Shown: positions 47,082 through 57,563 of the stretch, one piece after another
Layout of the letters: each line of letters begins with the position of its first letter
How positions within the stretch are numbered: the stretch's first letter is position 1
From: Pseudomonas sp. KUIN-1
GTDB taxonomy: Bacteria; Pseudomonadota; Gammaproteobacteria; Pseudomonadales; Pseudomonadaceae
DNA: 64,000 bases
Assembly: GCF_009176725.1 (NCBI RefSeq)
Contig: NZ_AP020337.1
Location: forward strand, 3,100,001-3,164,000
Direction: 5' to 3'
Made by a program: the position numbers and the translations under genes
Notes under the pieces: generated by a model
What the model was told of the DNA's origin: nothing
The model's input: the letters and a program-made list of their open reading frames with translations, nothing else
Databases searched by the model: none

Positions 47082-47338
47082 AGTCTTGACTGCTCGTTGT
47101 TTCCGCTATCGCAGGTACGAGGGCGGTCTATCGTTTAGCCGGTATGCCCACTTCGAAACGTCATGGAGGTGACCCTCAAACAACAGACGCTATGAACTGT
47201 TCGTCAAGCAGCGTGCACGCCTGCAACGATTGTTCGCTCTGTTTATATTTGCTGAGACGGGAGGACTGAGTTAAACAGTCGATTGCGTGTGTGATGGATT
47301 TTGTTTCCAGAAGTGTGTGCCTTTTTTTAAGGCTTCAT

Positions 47339-47352
47339 TTGACCTGAATCAA
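47339..47352. promoter_or_regulatory. ANR/FNR-like box, distal (TTGACctgaATCAA)
   Basis: This site matches the ANR/FNR consensus TTGAT-N4-ATCAA at nine of ten positions. It lies about 217 bp before the arcD start. An AATAAT hexamer at 47385-47390 could be a -10 element, though the spacing is about ten bases longer than usual for a class II site. Confidence 0.5.
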
Positions 47353-47489
47353 TCTTTATCCTGAAAAGGCCGGGGCTGCAAAAAAATAATCCACTGTGAA
47401 CTTGACCATCCGGACGCATGGACAAACCTGGCTTTATGTTCAAATAGTATTTAAATGGATGGATGTATCTTTCGCACACCGACGAACGT

Positions 47490-47503
47490 TTGATTTATAT
47501 CAG
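47490..47503. promoter_or_regulatory. ANR/FNR-like box, proximal (TTGATttatATCAG)
   Basis: Nine of ten positions match TTGAT-N4-ATCAA. A start 41.5 bases downstream of its centre would fall near 47538, with CATACT (47524-47529) as a -10 element, leaving room for the CGGAG ribosome-binding site of arcD. Oxygen-responsive activation of arcDABC by ANR is known in P. aeruginosa, so this is probably the main site. Confidence 0.65.
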
Positions 47504-47562
47504 GCGCATCAAAAATAACATCGTCATACTGCACCTGATATCCCACTCTGCCGGAGCCATTA

Positions 47563-48990
47563 ATGTCGACGCCCCCTGGAAAACTGAAATTGGGTGCTTT
47601 AGTCGCTCTGGTGGTTGGCTCGATGATTGGTGGAGGAATCTTTTCCCTGCCACAGAATATGGCCGCCAGTGCCGAAGTAGGTGCTGTGCTGATTGGCTGG
47701 GCCATCACCGCAATTGGCATGCTGACGCTGGCGTTCGTTTTTCAAACGCTGGCGAATCGCAAGCCCGATCTGGACGGCGGTGTCTACGCTTACGCCAAGG
47801 CCGGTTTCGGCGACTACATGGGCTTCTCGTCCGCGTGGGGGTACTGGATCAGCGCATGGCTGGGCAATGTGGGTTACTTCGTACTGTTATTCAGTACGCT
47901 GGGCTATTTTTTCCCTGTTTTTGGAGAGGGCAATACGCTTGCGGCAATGATCGGTGCATCGGTGTTGCTCTGGGGCGTGCATTTTTTGGTTTTACGCGGC
48001 ATTCAGGAAGCAGCATCTATCAATCTGGTGACGACCGTTGCCAAAGTGGTGCCGCTCATTTTATTCGTATTGATCGCAGTCTTTGCATTCAAACTGGATA
48101 TTTTTACGACTGACATCTGGGGCTTGGAAAAACCGGACATGGGCAGCGTGATGAACCAGGTTCGCCATATGATGCTGGTGACGGTATGGGTATTCATCGG
48201 TATTGAAGGTGCCAGTATCTTTTCTGCTCGGGCCAGAAAACGCAGTGATGTCGGCAAGGCGACGGTCATCGGTTTCATTACCGTATTGCTGTTGCTGGTC
48301 CTGGTGAACGTATTATCACTGGGGGTCATGACCCAACCGGAACTGGCCAAACTGCAAAACCCGTCAATGGCGGCTGTGCTAGAACATATAGTGGGTCCGT
48401 GGGGGGCTGCGCTGATCAGTGTAGGGCTGATCATTTCGCTGCTTGGGGCTTTGCTGTCATGGGTGTTGCTCTGCGCCGAAATAATGTTCGCTGCCGCTAA
48501 AGACCATACAATGCCCGAGTTTCTAAGCCGCGAAAATGCCAATCATGTGCCTGCCAATGCGCTGTGGCTGACTAACGCGATGGTGCAGGTTTTCCTGGTC
48601 ATCACCCTCTTCTCGTCCAGTACTTACCTGTCGCTGATCTACCTGGCCACGTCGATGATCCTGATTCCTTATCTGTGGTCTGCCGCTTATGCCCTGCGCC
48701 TGGCGATAAGAGGTGAAGGTTATGAAAACGCCAGACGCGAGCGCCGGAAAGATCTGTTCATCGCGGCCGTCGCGCTTCTTTATGCCGTTTGGCTGATATA
48801 CGCCGGCGGCGTCAAATACCTGTTGCTCTCTGCCCTCCTCTACGCCCCCGGTGTGATCCTTTTCGCGAAGGCCAAACTCGAGGCAAAAAAACCGGTGTTC
48901 ACCCACCTGGAAAACATGATGTTCGTTGCCGTTCTTATAGGCGCGCTTATAGCGGCATATGGGCTATATGACGGCTTCCTTACCCTCTAA
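47563..48990 (+). CDS. arcD: Arginine/ornithine antiporter ArcD
   Basis: The 475-residue protein is an APC-superfamily transporter with about twelve to thirteen membrane helices. It shows the ArcD signature in helix 1 (LGALVALVVGSMIGGGIFSLPQNMA) and conserved FIGIEGASIFSARARKRSDVGKAT. It exchanges external arginine for internal ornithine across the inner membrane, which lets the arginine deiminase pathway run. It leads arcDABC. A short hairpin (AAGCC/GGCTT) sits in the gap before arcA. Confidence 0.95.
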   Translation: MSTPPGKLKLGALVALVVGSMIGGGIFSLPQNMAASAEVGAVLIGWAITAIGMLTLAFVFQTLANRKPDLDGGVYAYAKAGFGDYMGFSSAWGYWISAWLGNVGYFVLLFSTLGYFFPVFGEGNTLAAMIGASVLLWGVHFLVLRGIQEAASINLVTTVAKVVPLILFVLIAVFAFKLDIFTTDIWGLEKPDMGSVMNQVRHMMLVTVWVFIGIEGASIFSARARKRSDVGKATVIGFITVLLLLVLVNVLSLGVMTQPELAKLQNPSMAAVLEHIVGPWGAALISVGLIISLLGALLSWVLLCAEIMFAAAKDHTMPEFLSRENANHVPANALWLTNAMVQVFLVITLFSSSTYLSLIYLATSMILIPYLWSAAYALRLAIRGEGYENARRERRKDLFIAAVALLYAVWLIYAGGVKYLLLSALLYAPGVILFAKAKLEAKKPVFTHLENMMFVAVLIGALIAAYGLYDGFLTL

Positions 48991-49025
48991 AGCCTTGGCG
49001 GCTTGATGTTTAAAGGATGATCTCA

Positions 49026-50282
49026 ATGCTCACCGAAAATGTTAAATACGGCGTCCATTCCGAATGCGGAAAACTCCGGAAAGTACTGGTGTGCTCGCCG
49101 GGTCTGGCTCATCAGCGACTGACCCCTTATAACTGCGACGCGCTATTGTTCGATGATGTGCTATGGGTGGCCCAGGCCAAGCGCGATCATTTCGACTTTG
49201 TCACCAAAATGCGCGAACGCAATATCGATGTGCTGGAAATGCACAACCTGCTGACTGACATTGTCGCGATGCCTGAAGCACTTGACTGGATTCTTGAACG
49301 CAAAATCACTGCCAACTCGGTTGGCCTGGGTCTGGTCAATGAAGTCGCTGCCTGGCTACGTAGCCTGGAGCCGCGCAAGATCGCCGAGTTTCTGATCGGC
49401 GGCGTTTCGGCTGATGACTTGCCGGACAGTTTCGGGGGCCAGGCCATTCAGATGTTGCGCGAGTTTGTTGGCCATTCAAGTTTTATCCTCCCGCCGCTAC
49501 CGAACACCCAATTTACGCGTGACACCACCTGCTGGATTTATGGCGGTGTGACGCTGAACCCTATGTACTGGCCGGCCCGTCGCCAGGAAACCTTGCTGGC
49601 GACGGCTATCTACACGTTTCACCCTCAATTCACGAGAGCCGACTTCGAGATCTGGTACGGCGACCCGGATCAGGATCACGCCAATGCAACCCTTGAGGGG
49701 GGTGATGTCATGCCGATCGGCAATGGCGTCGTTTTGATCGGCATGGGCGAGCGCTCATCCCACCAGGCTATCGGCCAGCTGGCAACGCGCCTTTTCAAGC
49801 ACAACGCGGTAGAGCGTGTGATTGTCGCCGGTCTGCCTAAATCCCGCGCGGCAATGCATCTGGATACGGTGTTCAGTTTTTGCGATCGCGACCTGGTCAC
49901 GGTATTTCCGGAAGTAGTGAATCAGATCGTCGCGTTTAGCCTTCGCCCGGACGAGAAAAAGCCCGGTGGTATTGATATACGCCGCGAAGAAGGCACGTTC
50001 CTGGACACGGTTGCCAAAGCGCTCAACCTCAAGGCACTGCGCGTGGTGGAAACGGGAGGCAATAGCTTTGCCGCCGAACGCGAGCAGTGGGATGACGGCA
50101 ATAACGTTGTGGCGCTGGAGCCTGGCGTCGTCATCGGATACGACCGAAATACCTACACCAACACACTGTTGCGCAAGGCAGGAGTGGAAGTCATCACCAT
50201 CAGTGCCAGTGAACTCGGCCGAGGCCGGGGCGGCGGCCATTGCATGACGTGCCCGATCATTCGCGACGCTATCGATTATTAA
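49026..50282 (+). CDS. arcA: Arginine deiminase ArcA
   Basis: The enzyme hydrolyses arginine to citrulline and ammonia in the cytoplasm. The 418-residue length equals that of P. aeruginosa ArcA, and the catalytic Cys406 is in GGGHCMTCP. The substrate-binding motifs FTRDT, LEGGDV and the His in AAMHLDTVF are present. I chose ATG 49026, with AAGGA ten bases upstream, instead of an ATG nine bases earlier that would overlap the ribosome-binding site. Confidence 0.97.
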   Translation: MLTENVKYGVHSECGKLRKVLVCSPGLAHQRLTPYNCDALLFDDVLWVAQAKRDHFDFVTKMRERNIDVLEMHNLLTDIVAMPEALDWILERKITANSVGLGLVNEVAAWLRSLEPRKIAEFLIGGVSADDLPDSFGGQAIQMLREFVGHSSFILPPLPNTQFTRDTTCWIYGGVTLNPMYWPARRQETLLATAIYTFHPQFTRADFEIWYGDPDQDHANATLEGGDVMPIGNGVVLIGMGERSSHQAIGQLATRLFKHNAVERVIVAGLPKSRAAMHLDTVFSFCDRDLVTVFPEVVNQIVAFSLRPDEKKPGGIDIRREEGTFLDTVAKALNLKALRVVETGGNSFAAEREQWDDGNNVVALEPGVVIGYDRNTYTNTLLRKAGVEVITISASELGRGRGGGHCMTCPIIRDAIDY

Positions 50283-50349
50283 ACCCGGTCACTGTGATGC
50301 GGTTTTAAAGCCGCCTGCAAACCGTCAGTCCAGATTGAGGATATCCACC

Positions 50350-51360
50350 ATGGCTTTCAACATGCGTAACCGCAGCCTGCTCTCGCTCATGCACCACACT
50401 CCTCGCGAGCTGCTGTACCTTTTGGACCTGTCCCGAGATCTCAAACGTGCCAAATATACAGGCACCGAGCGTCAGCACTTGAAGGGCAAGAACATAGCGC
50501 TGATATTCGAGAAAACCTCAACGCGCACCCGTTGTGCATTTGAGGTCGCCGCCCACGATCAGGGGGCTCACGTCACTTATATCGACCCTGTGTCCTCGCA
50601 AATCGGCCACAAGGAAAGCATGAAAGACACCGCTCGCGTACTGGGGCGGATGTTTGATGCCATCGAGTACCGAGGGTTTGCACAGGACATCGTCGAAGAG
50701 CTGGCTCACTTTGCCGGTGTCCCGGTGTTCAATGGTCTGACCGCCGAGTTTCACCCTACGCAGATGATCGCAGACGTACTCACCATGCGCGAGCACAGCG
50801 ATAAACCGCTGCACGAGATCAGCTACGCTTACCTCGGCGATGCGCGTTACAACATGGGCAACTCGCTGTTGATGATCGGTGCCAAGCTGGGCATGGATGT
50901 GCGTATTGCGGCGCCTGCAGCCCTTTGGCCGCACACTGATTTTATTGCCCAGTGCAAAGCCTTTGCCGAAGAAAGCGGCGCGCGTATCACGATTACCGAA
51001 GACCCGCTGCAAGCCGTCAAAGGCGTGGACTTTATTCATACCGACATCTGGGTATCCATGGGCGAGCCGGTAGATGCCTGGGATGAGCGTATTGGACAAT
51101 TGCTGCCCTATCAGGTGAACCCGGCGATGATGAAGGCCTCTGGCAACCCGCGGGTAAAGTTCATGCATTGCCTGCCTGCATTTCACAACAGCGAAACCAA
51201 AGTCGGTAAAGACATCGCAACCCGGTATCCGAATCTGGCCAACGGCGTTGAAGTGACCGAGGAAGTGTTTGAGTCGCCAGCCAATATCGCGTTTGAGCAG
51301 GCGGAAAACCGCATGCACACCATCAAGGCCATTCTGGTCTCGGCACTGGCCGATATTTAA
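50350..51360 (+). CDS. arcB: Catabolic ornithine carbamoyltransferase ArcB
   Basis: This 336-residue enzyme carries out phosphorolysis of citrulline to ornithine and carbamoyl phosphate. The carbamoyl-phosphate motif STRTR (near residue 57), the HPTQ loop in [13 protein letters not shown] and the catalytic HCLPAFH are all present. Length and sequence fit the catabolic (ArcB/ArgI-like) type rather than the shorter anabolic ArgF. It is the third gene of the arc operon, 67 bp after arcA. Confidence 0.96.
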   Translation: MAFNMRNRSLLSLMHHTPRELLYLLDLSRDLKRAKYTGTERQHLKGKNIALIFEKTSTRTRCAFEVAAHDQGAHVTYIDPVSSQIGHKESMKDTARVLGRMFDAIEYRGFAQDIVEELAHFAGVPVFNGLTAEFHPTQMIADVLTMREHSDKPLHEISYAYLGDARYNMGNSLLMIGAKLGMDVRIAAPAALWPHTDFIAQCKAFAEESGARITITEDPLQAVKGVDFIHTDIWVSMGEPVDAWDERIGQLLPYQVNPAMMKASGNPRVKFMHCLPAFHNSETKVGKDIATRYPNLANGVEVTEEVFESPANIAFEQAENRMHTIKAILVSALADI

Positions 51361-51454
51361 GCGCCAGCCTTCTTTCTGCCACCAGACTGCCCAACTGCAG
51401 CGCACATTTGATGCCGATGCTGCAGTGGCTTTCGAACGCCTACAGGACTGTACT

Positions 51455-52384
51455 ATGCGTATTGTCGTAGCTCTGGGCGGTAACGCCCTGCTTCGCCGTG
51501 GTCAACCCATGACGGCGGACAACCAGCGTGCCAATATCCGGGTCGCCGCTGAACAAATCGCCAGGATATACCCGGGTAATCAACTGGTCATCGCCCACGG
51601 CAACGGACCGCAAGTAGGTTTGCTGTCTCTGCAAGCGGCAGCCTACACGCCTGTTTCGCCCTATCCGCTCGACGTACTGGGTGCCGAAACGGAGGGCATG
51701 ATCGGCTATATGATCGAACAGGAACTGGGCAACCTGCTGGACTTCGAGGTGCCTTTCGCTACCTTGCTCACGCAGGTCGAAGTGGATCCGGCGGATCCCG
51801 CCTTCAACAATCCAGGCAAACCTGTCGGCCCGGTATACACCCAGGCCGAAGCTGAACGACTGGCTGCCGAAAAGGGCTGGGCCATCGCTCCGGATGGTGA
51901 TAAATACCGACGCGTGGTGGCCAGCCCACGACCTAAACGCATCTTTGAAATTCGCCCTGTCAAATGGCTGCTTGAGAAAGGCTGCATCGTGATCTGCGCG
52001 GGTGGTGGCGGCATCCCGACCATTTATACCGCGTCTGGCAAACTGGAGGGTGTCGAGGCCGTCATAGACAAGGATCTGTGCTCGGCAATGCTGGCTGAAG
52101 AACTAGAAAGTGATTTGCTGTTGATCGCCACTGACGTCAATGCCGCCTACGTTGATTTCGGCAAACCAACCCAGAAAGCAATCGGTCAGGCGCACCCTGA
52201 CGAAATGGACAAATTGGGATTTGCTGTGGGGTCCATGGGGCCCAAGGTTCAGGCCGCCTGCGAATTCGCCCGCCATACGGGAAAAGTTGCCGCTATCGGA
52301 TCACTTTCCGACATTGAAGCGATCGTCCAGGGGCACGCGGGTACGCGCATCAGTACCGGGCAATCGGGTATCAACTACCGGTAG
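51455..52384 (+). CDS. arcC: Carbamate kinase ArcC
   Basis: The 309-residue kinase transfers phosphate from carbamoyl phosphate to ADP, yielding ATP, ammonia and carbon dioxide, the energy-conserving step of the pathway. The N-terminal glycine-rich motif ([13 protein letters not shown]), the NGPQVG loop and the late C-terminal [16 protein letters not shown] segment are typical. ATG 51455 has AGGA nearby. It ends the operon, with a terminator six bases downstream. Confidence 0.96.
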   Translation: MRIVVALGGNALLRRGQPMTADNQRANIRVAAEQIARIYPGNQLVIAHGNGPQVGLLSLQAAAYTPVSPYPLDVLGAETEGMIGYMIEQELGNLLDFEVPFATLLTQVEVDPADPAFNNPGKPVGPVYTQAEAERLAAEKGWAIAPDGDKYRRVVASPRPKRIFEIRPVKWLLEKGCIVICAGGGGIPTIYTASGKLEGVEAVIDKDLCSAMLAEELESDLLLIATDVNAAYVDFGKPTQKAIGQAHPDEMDKLGFAVGSMGPKVQAACEFARHTGKVAAIGSLSDIEAIVQGHAGTRISTGQSGINYR

Positions 52385-52389
52385 TGCAT

Positions 52390-52416
52390 GCCAGCCGTAT
52401 GTATCGGCTGGCTTTT
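52390..52416 (+). terminator. Rho-independent terminator of arcDABC
   Basis: GCCAGCCG (52390-52397) pairs with CGGCTGGC (52405-52412) around a seven-base loop and is followed directly by TTTT. The position six bases after the arcC stop and the GC-rich perfect stem make this a strong call. Confidence 0.85.
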
Positions 52417-52513
52417 GCCGCGGAAGGCTGATCCCCTGACTGATCAGGCGACCGGCAAAGATCATCAGCATGGCGAACAGACTCAGCCATGCTCCGATCA
52501 GGTGCCTGTTGCG
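52410..52513 (-). pseudogene. 5' fragment of a DUF2946-like gene
   Basis: After an in-frame TGA, this frame reads RNRHLIGAWLSLFAMLMIFAG, then RLISQGISL, strongly resembling the start of DUF2946 membrane proteins. There is no start codon in frame: GTG-A-CGC has an extra base compared with an expected GTGCGC start, and the protein continues into arcC antisense sequence within about 35 codons. It lies 13 bases after the PepSY gene stop, where a DUF2946 gene often follows in Pseudomonas. It is probably a decayed remnant cut by the arc locus. Confidence 0.5.
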
Positions 52514-52526
52514 TCACCCCGGGGGT

Positions 52527-53921
52527 TTACACCTTGCCTTCGACCAAGGGTCTCGCGGCGCGCCGATAGTCCAGTAGCGCGTCCAGGACGATAAAGCCCA
52601 GAAGACTCACACCCAGTACGGGCAGCGCAAAGCCAGTCAACAGTGCAACCAGGATCAACGCCCATTGCGCGCCCGGATTCAATGAGCGCCAGAGACTCAA
52701 GAGCGTTGCCTGCTGATTGCGTGCCTGAGAAAGCGATGGACGACGTCGCCACCACATCACATACCCCATGACGACCATGGCCGCCAGGCCACTGGCGAAA
52801 ACCACCAGCACCAATTGATTGGCCAGACCAAACAACACGCCCATGTGCGCATCGATGCCCCAGCGGGTGAGCTTGGCGGGCAACGAGTAGTCTGAAAACC
52901 TGACGTGATCGACCACTTCCAGGGTTTGCGGGTTGATCGACACGGCATCCACTTGCGTCGGCCAACTGCGATCTATCTCGCTGACTACCCAGGCCTTGTC
53001 ATTGCTCGCGGAGGGCCTGATTTCAACCTTGGCGGCATCGATATGTTCGGCACGCGCTCTGGCCAGAACACTGTCGAACAAGGCAGGGTCCAGCGCGGTA
53101 GCCTGTGTCGTCGGCGCCATGTGCATATGATGCTCGGCGTGCTCGTCCATAGGCATAGACATTGGCATCGCCGCCGACTTGCCCAGTGAGGTGGCCACAC
53201 TGGGCGTCGACCAGCCGTAGTAGGCACGCAATACGCCAATGTTATCGCCAGCGTACTGTGACCATGTCAAACCGGTGGCCGAGAAGAACAGCAATCCCAG
53301 CAGCAGCCACACGCCGGTGGTTGCATGCCAGCGGCGCACGTTGCCGCGTTCACGAATCTGCCGACGACGGCGAACCGCCCACAGCACCAGACCACCAAGC
53401 GCAGCCACCCACAGCCATGACGCTGCCAGTTCGCTGTAGATCCTGCCGACATCGCCCAGCAGAAGGCCTCGATGAAACTGATCGATCCAGGTGCGCAGCG
53501 GTAATACGCCACTGGTACCGTAGACCTTCATGTCGCCGCGAATTTCGCCACTCACCGGGTCCACGAACAGCGCTCGATGCTCAGACGGACCAAAACCCGA
53601 ATCACTGAACATGACCCGGGTGGTGTCCCCTTCCCGGGCTGCCGGGCGCACCGCTGCAACGCTCAGGCCTGGACCTGACGATGCCTGCGCGCGCTGGATC
53701 TGAGCCTGCAAGCTCATGGCGGGGCCACGGCTGTCTGTGTGCAGCGCACGTGCGTAGAGCGAATCCTCGATCTGCGGGGTCAGTGCATAGACGACGCCAC
53801 TCAAGGCCGCGACCAGCATGAACGGACCGACGAATACGCCGATGTAAAAATGGAGCCTTTTCAGAAAGGCGACAAACGCCCCGGACGGCCGTGGCTCCGG
53901 GCTTGAAAATGATGCAGACAT
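52527..53921 (-). CDS. PepSY-domain inner membrane protein with Met/His-rich loop
   Basis: The 464-residue protein has four or five membrane helices and PepSY-type segments (LKRLHFYIGVFVGPFMLVAALSGVVYALTP and WIDQFHRGLLLGDVGRIYSELAASWLW), typical of iron/copper-uptake-linked reductase-like proteins. A periplasmic loop near residue 255 carries MPMSMPMDEHAEHHMHM, a probable copper-binding stretch. It follows the DUF2946 gene on the same strand after 108 bases. A role in copper handling or metal reduction at the inner membrane is inferred. Confidence 0.82.
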   Translation of the reverse strand: MSASFSSPEPRPSGAFVAFLKRLHFYIGVFVGPFMLVAALSGVVYALTPQIEDSLYARALHTDSRGPAMSLQAQIQRAQASSGPGLSVAAVRPAAREGDTTRVMFSDSGFGPSEHRALFVDPVSGEIRGDMKVYGTSGVLPLRTWIDQFHRGLLLGDVGRIYSELAASWLWVAALGGLVLWAVRRRRQIRERGNVRRWHATTGVWLLLGLLFFSATGLTWSQYAGDNIGVLRAYYGWSTPSVATSLGKSAAMPMSMPMDEHAEHHMHMAPTTQATALDPALFDSVLARARAEHIDAAKVEIRPSASNDKAWVVSEIDRSWPTQVDAVSINPQTLEVVDHVRFSDYSLPAKLTRWGIDAHMGVLFGLANQLVLVVFASGLAAMVVMGYVMWWRRRPSLSQARNQQATLLSLWRSLNPGAQWALILVALLTGFALPVLGVSLLGFIVLDALLDYRRAARPLVEGKV

Positions 53922-54029
53922 AGGGACTCACCAACATATGAACGCGCCCCGCCGGAATGACCTTCCGGCAGGCTGTAAAGACAATATCGGCTGTTCGTGC
54001 GAGCGATACTCACACGTCCATGATGGGCA

Positions 54030-54440
54030 CTAAGGGGCCTGTGGATTGAGTCCCGGAAGGGTATACCTTGGCAGGTTGCCGAGCCAGAGGTCGGGCAACG
54101 CAAAACGAGTACGGCGGACACGGATCAGCCAGCCCAGCGCCACGAAGAAAATCATCGCCAGCGTCAGTGTTCCGGCAAACGAGCACTCTCCCGACTGCGC
54201 CTTCATGCTGCCTGACATGTCCATCTTCCTGGACGAGTCGTGCATGGACATGTGCATCGTGTGGTGCCCGGCATGCATATCTGACATCCCATGGCCGGCA
54301 TGAGAAGCCGAAGCCGCTGCAGTGCCGGCAAAAGTGGCCATCATCTGGCCGTGACCGATGCTGCACGCAAGCCCATTGAACAGGACAACGGCGTACAGTA
54401 TCCACGCAATGGGCGAGCAATGGGTTCGGAAGAAGTTCAT
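54030..54440 (-). CDS. DUF2946 family protein, Met/His-rich, likely copper-related
   Basis: This 136-residue protein has one N-terminal helix (SPIAWILYAVVLFNGLACSIGHG) and one C-terminal helix (TLTLAMIFFVALGWLIRV). A central region is extremely rich in His and Met (HAGHGMSDMHAGHHTMHMSMHD), suited to binding copper in the periplasm. It precedes the PepSY gene on the same strand and is probably cotranscribed with it. I chose ATG 54440 over a longer frame with no signal character. Confidence 0.75.
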   Translation of the reverse strand: MNFFRTHCSPIAWILYAVVLFNGLACSIGHGQMMATFAGTAAASASHAGHGMSDMHAGHHTMHMSMHDSSRKMDMSGSMKAQSGECSFAGTLTLAMIFFVALGWLIRVRRTRFALPDLWLGNLPRYTLPGLNPQAP

Positions 54441-55404
54441 GGCGACCAATTTAACATCTCTGGCCGGAACTAGACAGAACGGGGTGTGCCGGTCAGTAGC
54501 ACTCGCGAGACCGATAATCGAGGAGACATGGGTTATCCGAGCCCACCCTGTGTTCCCACATGCCAAGGCGCTCTGCGCGGCGCTTTGCTTTCATGCACCC
54601 ACTAAATCTGGCAGTTGCAGTCGAGCAGGTATCGATTTTTAAACCCGTGGTTAAATACTTCTTCTGTACCCGACCCGCACAGGGGGGTGCGAACGGAAGC
54701 AAGGTATACAACGTAAATCTTTAACACCCCACAACAACCGGCACGCTTGCGCCGAACTGTCTTGACCCTATAACACGCCCACTCACACCTTGATGTTTGC
54801 CTGCGCCAAACTGGCCATTATCAGCAACGTTGCTCTCCGCCACACAGCCCTGTCATACCGCTTGGTTATATATATATCACTTGATAGCACTCGTGCAGTC
54901 GTTCCTCTGAGCTGGGATTTACGCGAACGCGCAGCCCCTCGTAAAAGAACCGGGAAAAATGCCGATACTCCCCAATGAAAATGGTCTGCGAGCAACCTGA
55001 CCGGGGTCAGGTTCGACCCTGCCCAGCAACACAAAACCCGTTTTCGGTCATGAAAACTTCATTAAAAAAACCTGCAACTGCAACACGCATCATCCGCTTT
55101 AACTTTTCATGATTATCATGAGCAAGCTGAACTAATGCTGTCTATTCATGACGCGCTCGATGAAACCTGAACGTCAGATTAATAATTCTACATGGACGCT
55201 TAACAGCATTGTCGTGCGTTTGAATTTCACCCTACTCTATGATTCGACAGCCTGCCAGGCGATACAAAAAAGCAACAGCGCATGGACATTATTTTCATAG
55301 TTGAACGCCTAAGTTCACGGCACTCACGTGCACCTATGTTTGCGCACTCGTCGTGTGATTTTTTTATATTCGGCCCTGCTGCTTCAATCGGAGAGTCTCT
55401 GTAA
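54441..55404. other. Long intergenic region upstream of the arn operon
   Basis: No gene was recognised in these 964 bases. AACCTGACC-GG-GGTCAGGTT (54994-55013) is a near-perfect palindrome, and TCATGAT-T-ATCATGA is another (55107-55121). A weak promoter candidate (TTGCGC at 55340, TATATT at 55365, spacer 19) precedes arnB. I found no clear PmrA or PhoP box. Confidence 0.45.
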
Positions 55405-56553
55405 ATGAGTCAAACTTTTCTTGCCTTTTCACGGCCGTCCATTGGCGATGAAGAAATTGCTGCAGTGACGCGCGTGCTGCGTTCCGGATGGATCACCACC
55501 GGACCGGAATGTCAGAAGCTGGAGGAAGAGTTCGCCGCGCGGGTCGGCGCGCAGCATGCAGTGGCATTGTCTTCGGCCACCGGGGCAATGCACGTTGCGC
55601 TGCTGGCGCTGGGTGTAGGGCCTGGCGATGAAGTGATTACGCCGTCGCAAACCTGGGTGTCGACAGCCAATATGATCTGCCTGCTGGGAGCCACTCCGGT
55701 GTTTGTCGATGTCGACCGCGACACCCTGATGACCAGCGCCGCGTTGATAGAGCAGGCCATCACTCCGCGGACCAAGGCGATCCTGCCAGTGCATTATGCA
55801 GGCGCGGCATTCGATCTTGACCCGCTGTATGCGCTGGCCGACCGGCACGGCATCACCGTGATCGAAGACGCTGCGCATGCTGCCGGCACTGCTTACCAAG
55901 GACGCCCGGTCGGCCAGCAGGGCACTGCGATCTTTTCGTTTCACGCGATCAAGAACATGACCTGTGCCGAAGGCGCGATGCTGGTCACCGACAATGCACG
56001 GCTGGCTGATCGGGTGCGTCAGCTTAAATTCCATGGCCTGGGTGTCGATGCCTACGATCGCCTGACCCTGGGTCGCAAACCGCAGGCCGAGGTCATGGAG
56101 CCTGGCTTCAAATACAACCTGGCCGACATCAATGCGAGCATTGCGCGGGTGCAGTTGCAGCGCCTCGACGCCATCAATGCACAGCGCCAGGCGCTCGCCA
56201 GCCATTACCTCGAACGACTGGCCAATAGCCCCGTTCTGCCTCTCGCCCTGCCCCGGTATGCCCAGCAACACGCTTGGCACCTGTTCATTCTGCGCATTGA
56301 TCCCGAGCGCTGCGGGCTGGATCGCGATGCCTTCATGAAGGCCTTGCAAGCGCGAAATATCGGCACCGGCATCCACTTCATTGCGACCCACCTGCACAGC
56401 TATTACCGCAAGCGTTTCCCGGATGTACGCCTGCCCGACACTGAATGGAATTCATCAAGGCTGTGCTCCATACCCCTGTTTCCCGACATGAGCCTCGATG
56501 ATGTCGAGCGGGTTGTCGGTGCCATTGAATCGACCCTGGAATCCAGCCATTGA
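55405..56553 (+). CDS. arnB: UDP-4-amino-4-deoxy-L-arabinose aminotransferase ArnB
   Basis: This 382-residue PLP enzyme converts UDP-4-keto-arabinose to UDP-4-amino-4-deoxy-L-arabinose with glutamate. The Schiff-base Lys is in [11 protein letters not shown] (Lys182 region), and the PLP phosphate and stacking motifs ([26 protein letters not shown]) are intact. GGAGAG precedes the ATG. It heads the arn operon for lipid A modification, and arnC starts within its stop. Confidence 0.96.
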   Translation: MSQTFLAFSRPSIGDEEIAAVTRVLRSGWITTGPECQKLEEEFAARVGAQHAVALSSATGAMHVALLALGVGPGDEVITPSQTWVSTANMICLLGATPVFVDVDRDTLMTSAALIEQAITPRTKAILPVHYAGAAFDLDPLYALADRHGITVIEDAAHAAGTAYQGRPVGQQGTAIFSFHAIKNMTCAEGAMLVTDNARLADRVRQLKFHGLGVDAYDRLTLGRKPQAEVMEPGFKYNLADINASIARVQLQRLDAINAQRQALASHYLERLANSPVLPLALPRYAQQHAWHLFILRIDPERCGLDRDAFMKALQARNIGTGIHFIATHLHSYYRKRFPDVRLPDTEWNSSRLCSIPLFPDMSLDDVERVVGAIESTLESSH

Positions 56554-57563
56554 AACCGTATCCGATCAAGTTCGTGTCGATCGTCATCCCTGTCTACAAC
56601 GAACGACAAAGCCTGCCAGAGTTGTTGAGCCGTACTGAAGCGGCCTGCGAACAGCTCGACCACCGCTTCGAAATCGTGCTGGTCGACGATGGCAGCCGCG
56701 ACGACTCGGCAGACATTCTCCAGCGGGCTGCCGAGCGCGCCGACAGCCCCTTTGTCGCAGTGATCCTGAATCGAAATTACGGTCAGCACGCCGCCATCAT
56801 GGCCGGATTCGAGCAGTGCCAGGGCGACGTGGTCATCACCCTCGATGCCGACCTGCAGAATCCTCCCGAGGAAATCCCTCGTCTGGTAAAGCTCGCTGAA
56901 CAGGGGTACGACGTGGTCGGCACGGTGCGCAGCAATCGTCAGGACTCCGCCTGGCGACGCTGGCCCTCGAAACTCATCAACCTGGCCGTGCAGCGCTCCA
57001 CCGGCGTGGCCATGAACGATTACGGCTGCATGCTGCGCGCATACCGACGCACGATTGTCGACGCCATGCTCGCCTGCCGGGAGCGCAGCACGTTCATTCC
57101 GATTCTGGCGAACAGTTTTGCGCGACACACCACCGAGGTGCTGGTCGATCACGCCGAACGCGAGCACGGCGACTCCAAATACAGCCCGATGCGTCTGATC
57201 AACCTCATGTTCGACCTGATCACCTGCATGACCACCACGCCCCTGCGCCTGCTCAGCATCATCGGCTTCAGCATGGCGTTGCTCGGTGTCTCGTTCGCGG
57301 CGCTGCTGATCGTTCTGCGCCTGATCTTCGGCGCGTCATGGGCCGGGGACGGCATGTTCGTGCTGTTTGCCGTGCTGTTCGTATTCACCGGCGGGCAGTT
57401 CATCGGCATGGGACTGCTGGGTGAATACCTGGGCCGGATGTACAGCGATGTGCGTGCGCGTCCGCGGTTCTTCATCGAAAAAATCGTGCGCAGCTCGTCA
57501 CCGGTTGCCACCGACAGCATTGATTCCTCTGTAACTCCCTATATGAACAAGGTCGCGCCATGA
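56550..57563 (+). CDS. arnC: Undecaprenyl-phosphate Ara4FN transferase ArnC
   Basis: The 337-residue glycosyltransferase 2 protein transfers formylated aminoarabinose to undecaprenyl phosphate at the inner membrane. It has the GT-A motifs VDDGSRDDS and [11 protein letters not shown] and two C-terminal membrane helices (about 233-256 and 267-290). The only start consistent with the operon is TTG at 56550, overlapping the arnB stop. Its own stop overlaps the arnA start. Confidence 0.95.
   Translation: MKPYPIKFVSIVIPVYNERQSLPELLSRTEAACEQLDHRFEIVLVDDGSRDDSADILQRAAERADSPFVAVILNRNYGQHAAIMAGFEQCQGDVVITLDADLQNPPEEIPRLVKLAEQGYDVVGTVRSNRQDSAWRRWPSKLINLAVQRSTGVAMNDYGCMLRAYRRTIVDAMLACRERSTFIPILANSFARHTTEVLVDHAEREHGDSKYSPMRLINLMFDLITCMTTTPLRLLSIIGFSMALLGVSFAALLIVLRLIFGASWAGDGMFVLFAVLFVFTGGQFIGMGLLGEYLGRMYSDVRARPRFFIEKIVRSSSPVATDSIDSSVTPYMNKVAP

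Larger units (their letters stand above)
47082..47562. other. Divergent regulatory region upstream of the arc operon
   Basis: These 481 bases separate the chemoreceptor from arcD and contain two ANR/FNR-type boxes (47339 and 47490, reported separately). Nothing resembling a gene is present. Confidence 0.6.

Noticed and set aside
55003..55022. GGTTCGACCC resembling a tRNA T-arm
   Set aside because: It is part of the AACCTGACC palindrome; no acceptor stem, anticodon arm or CCA could be found around it.
54441..55404. PmrA or PhoP box before arnB
   Set aside because: Short TTAA elements occur but never as properly spaced direct repeats.
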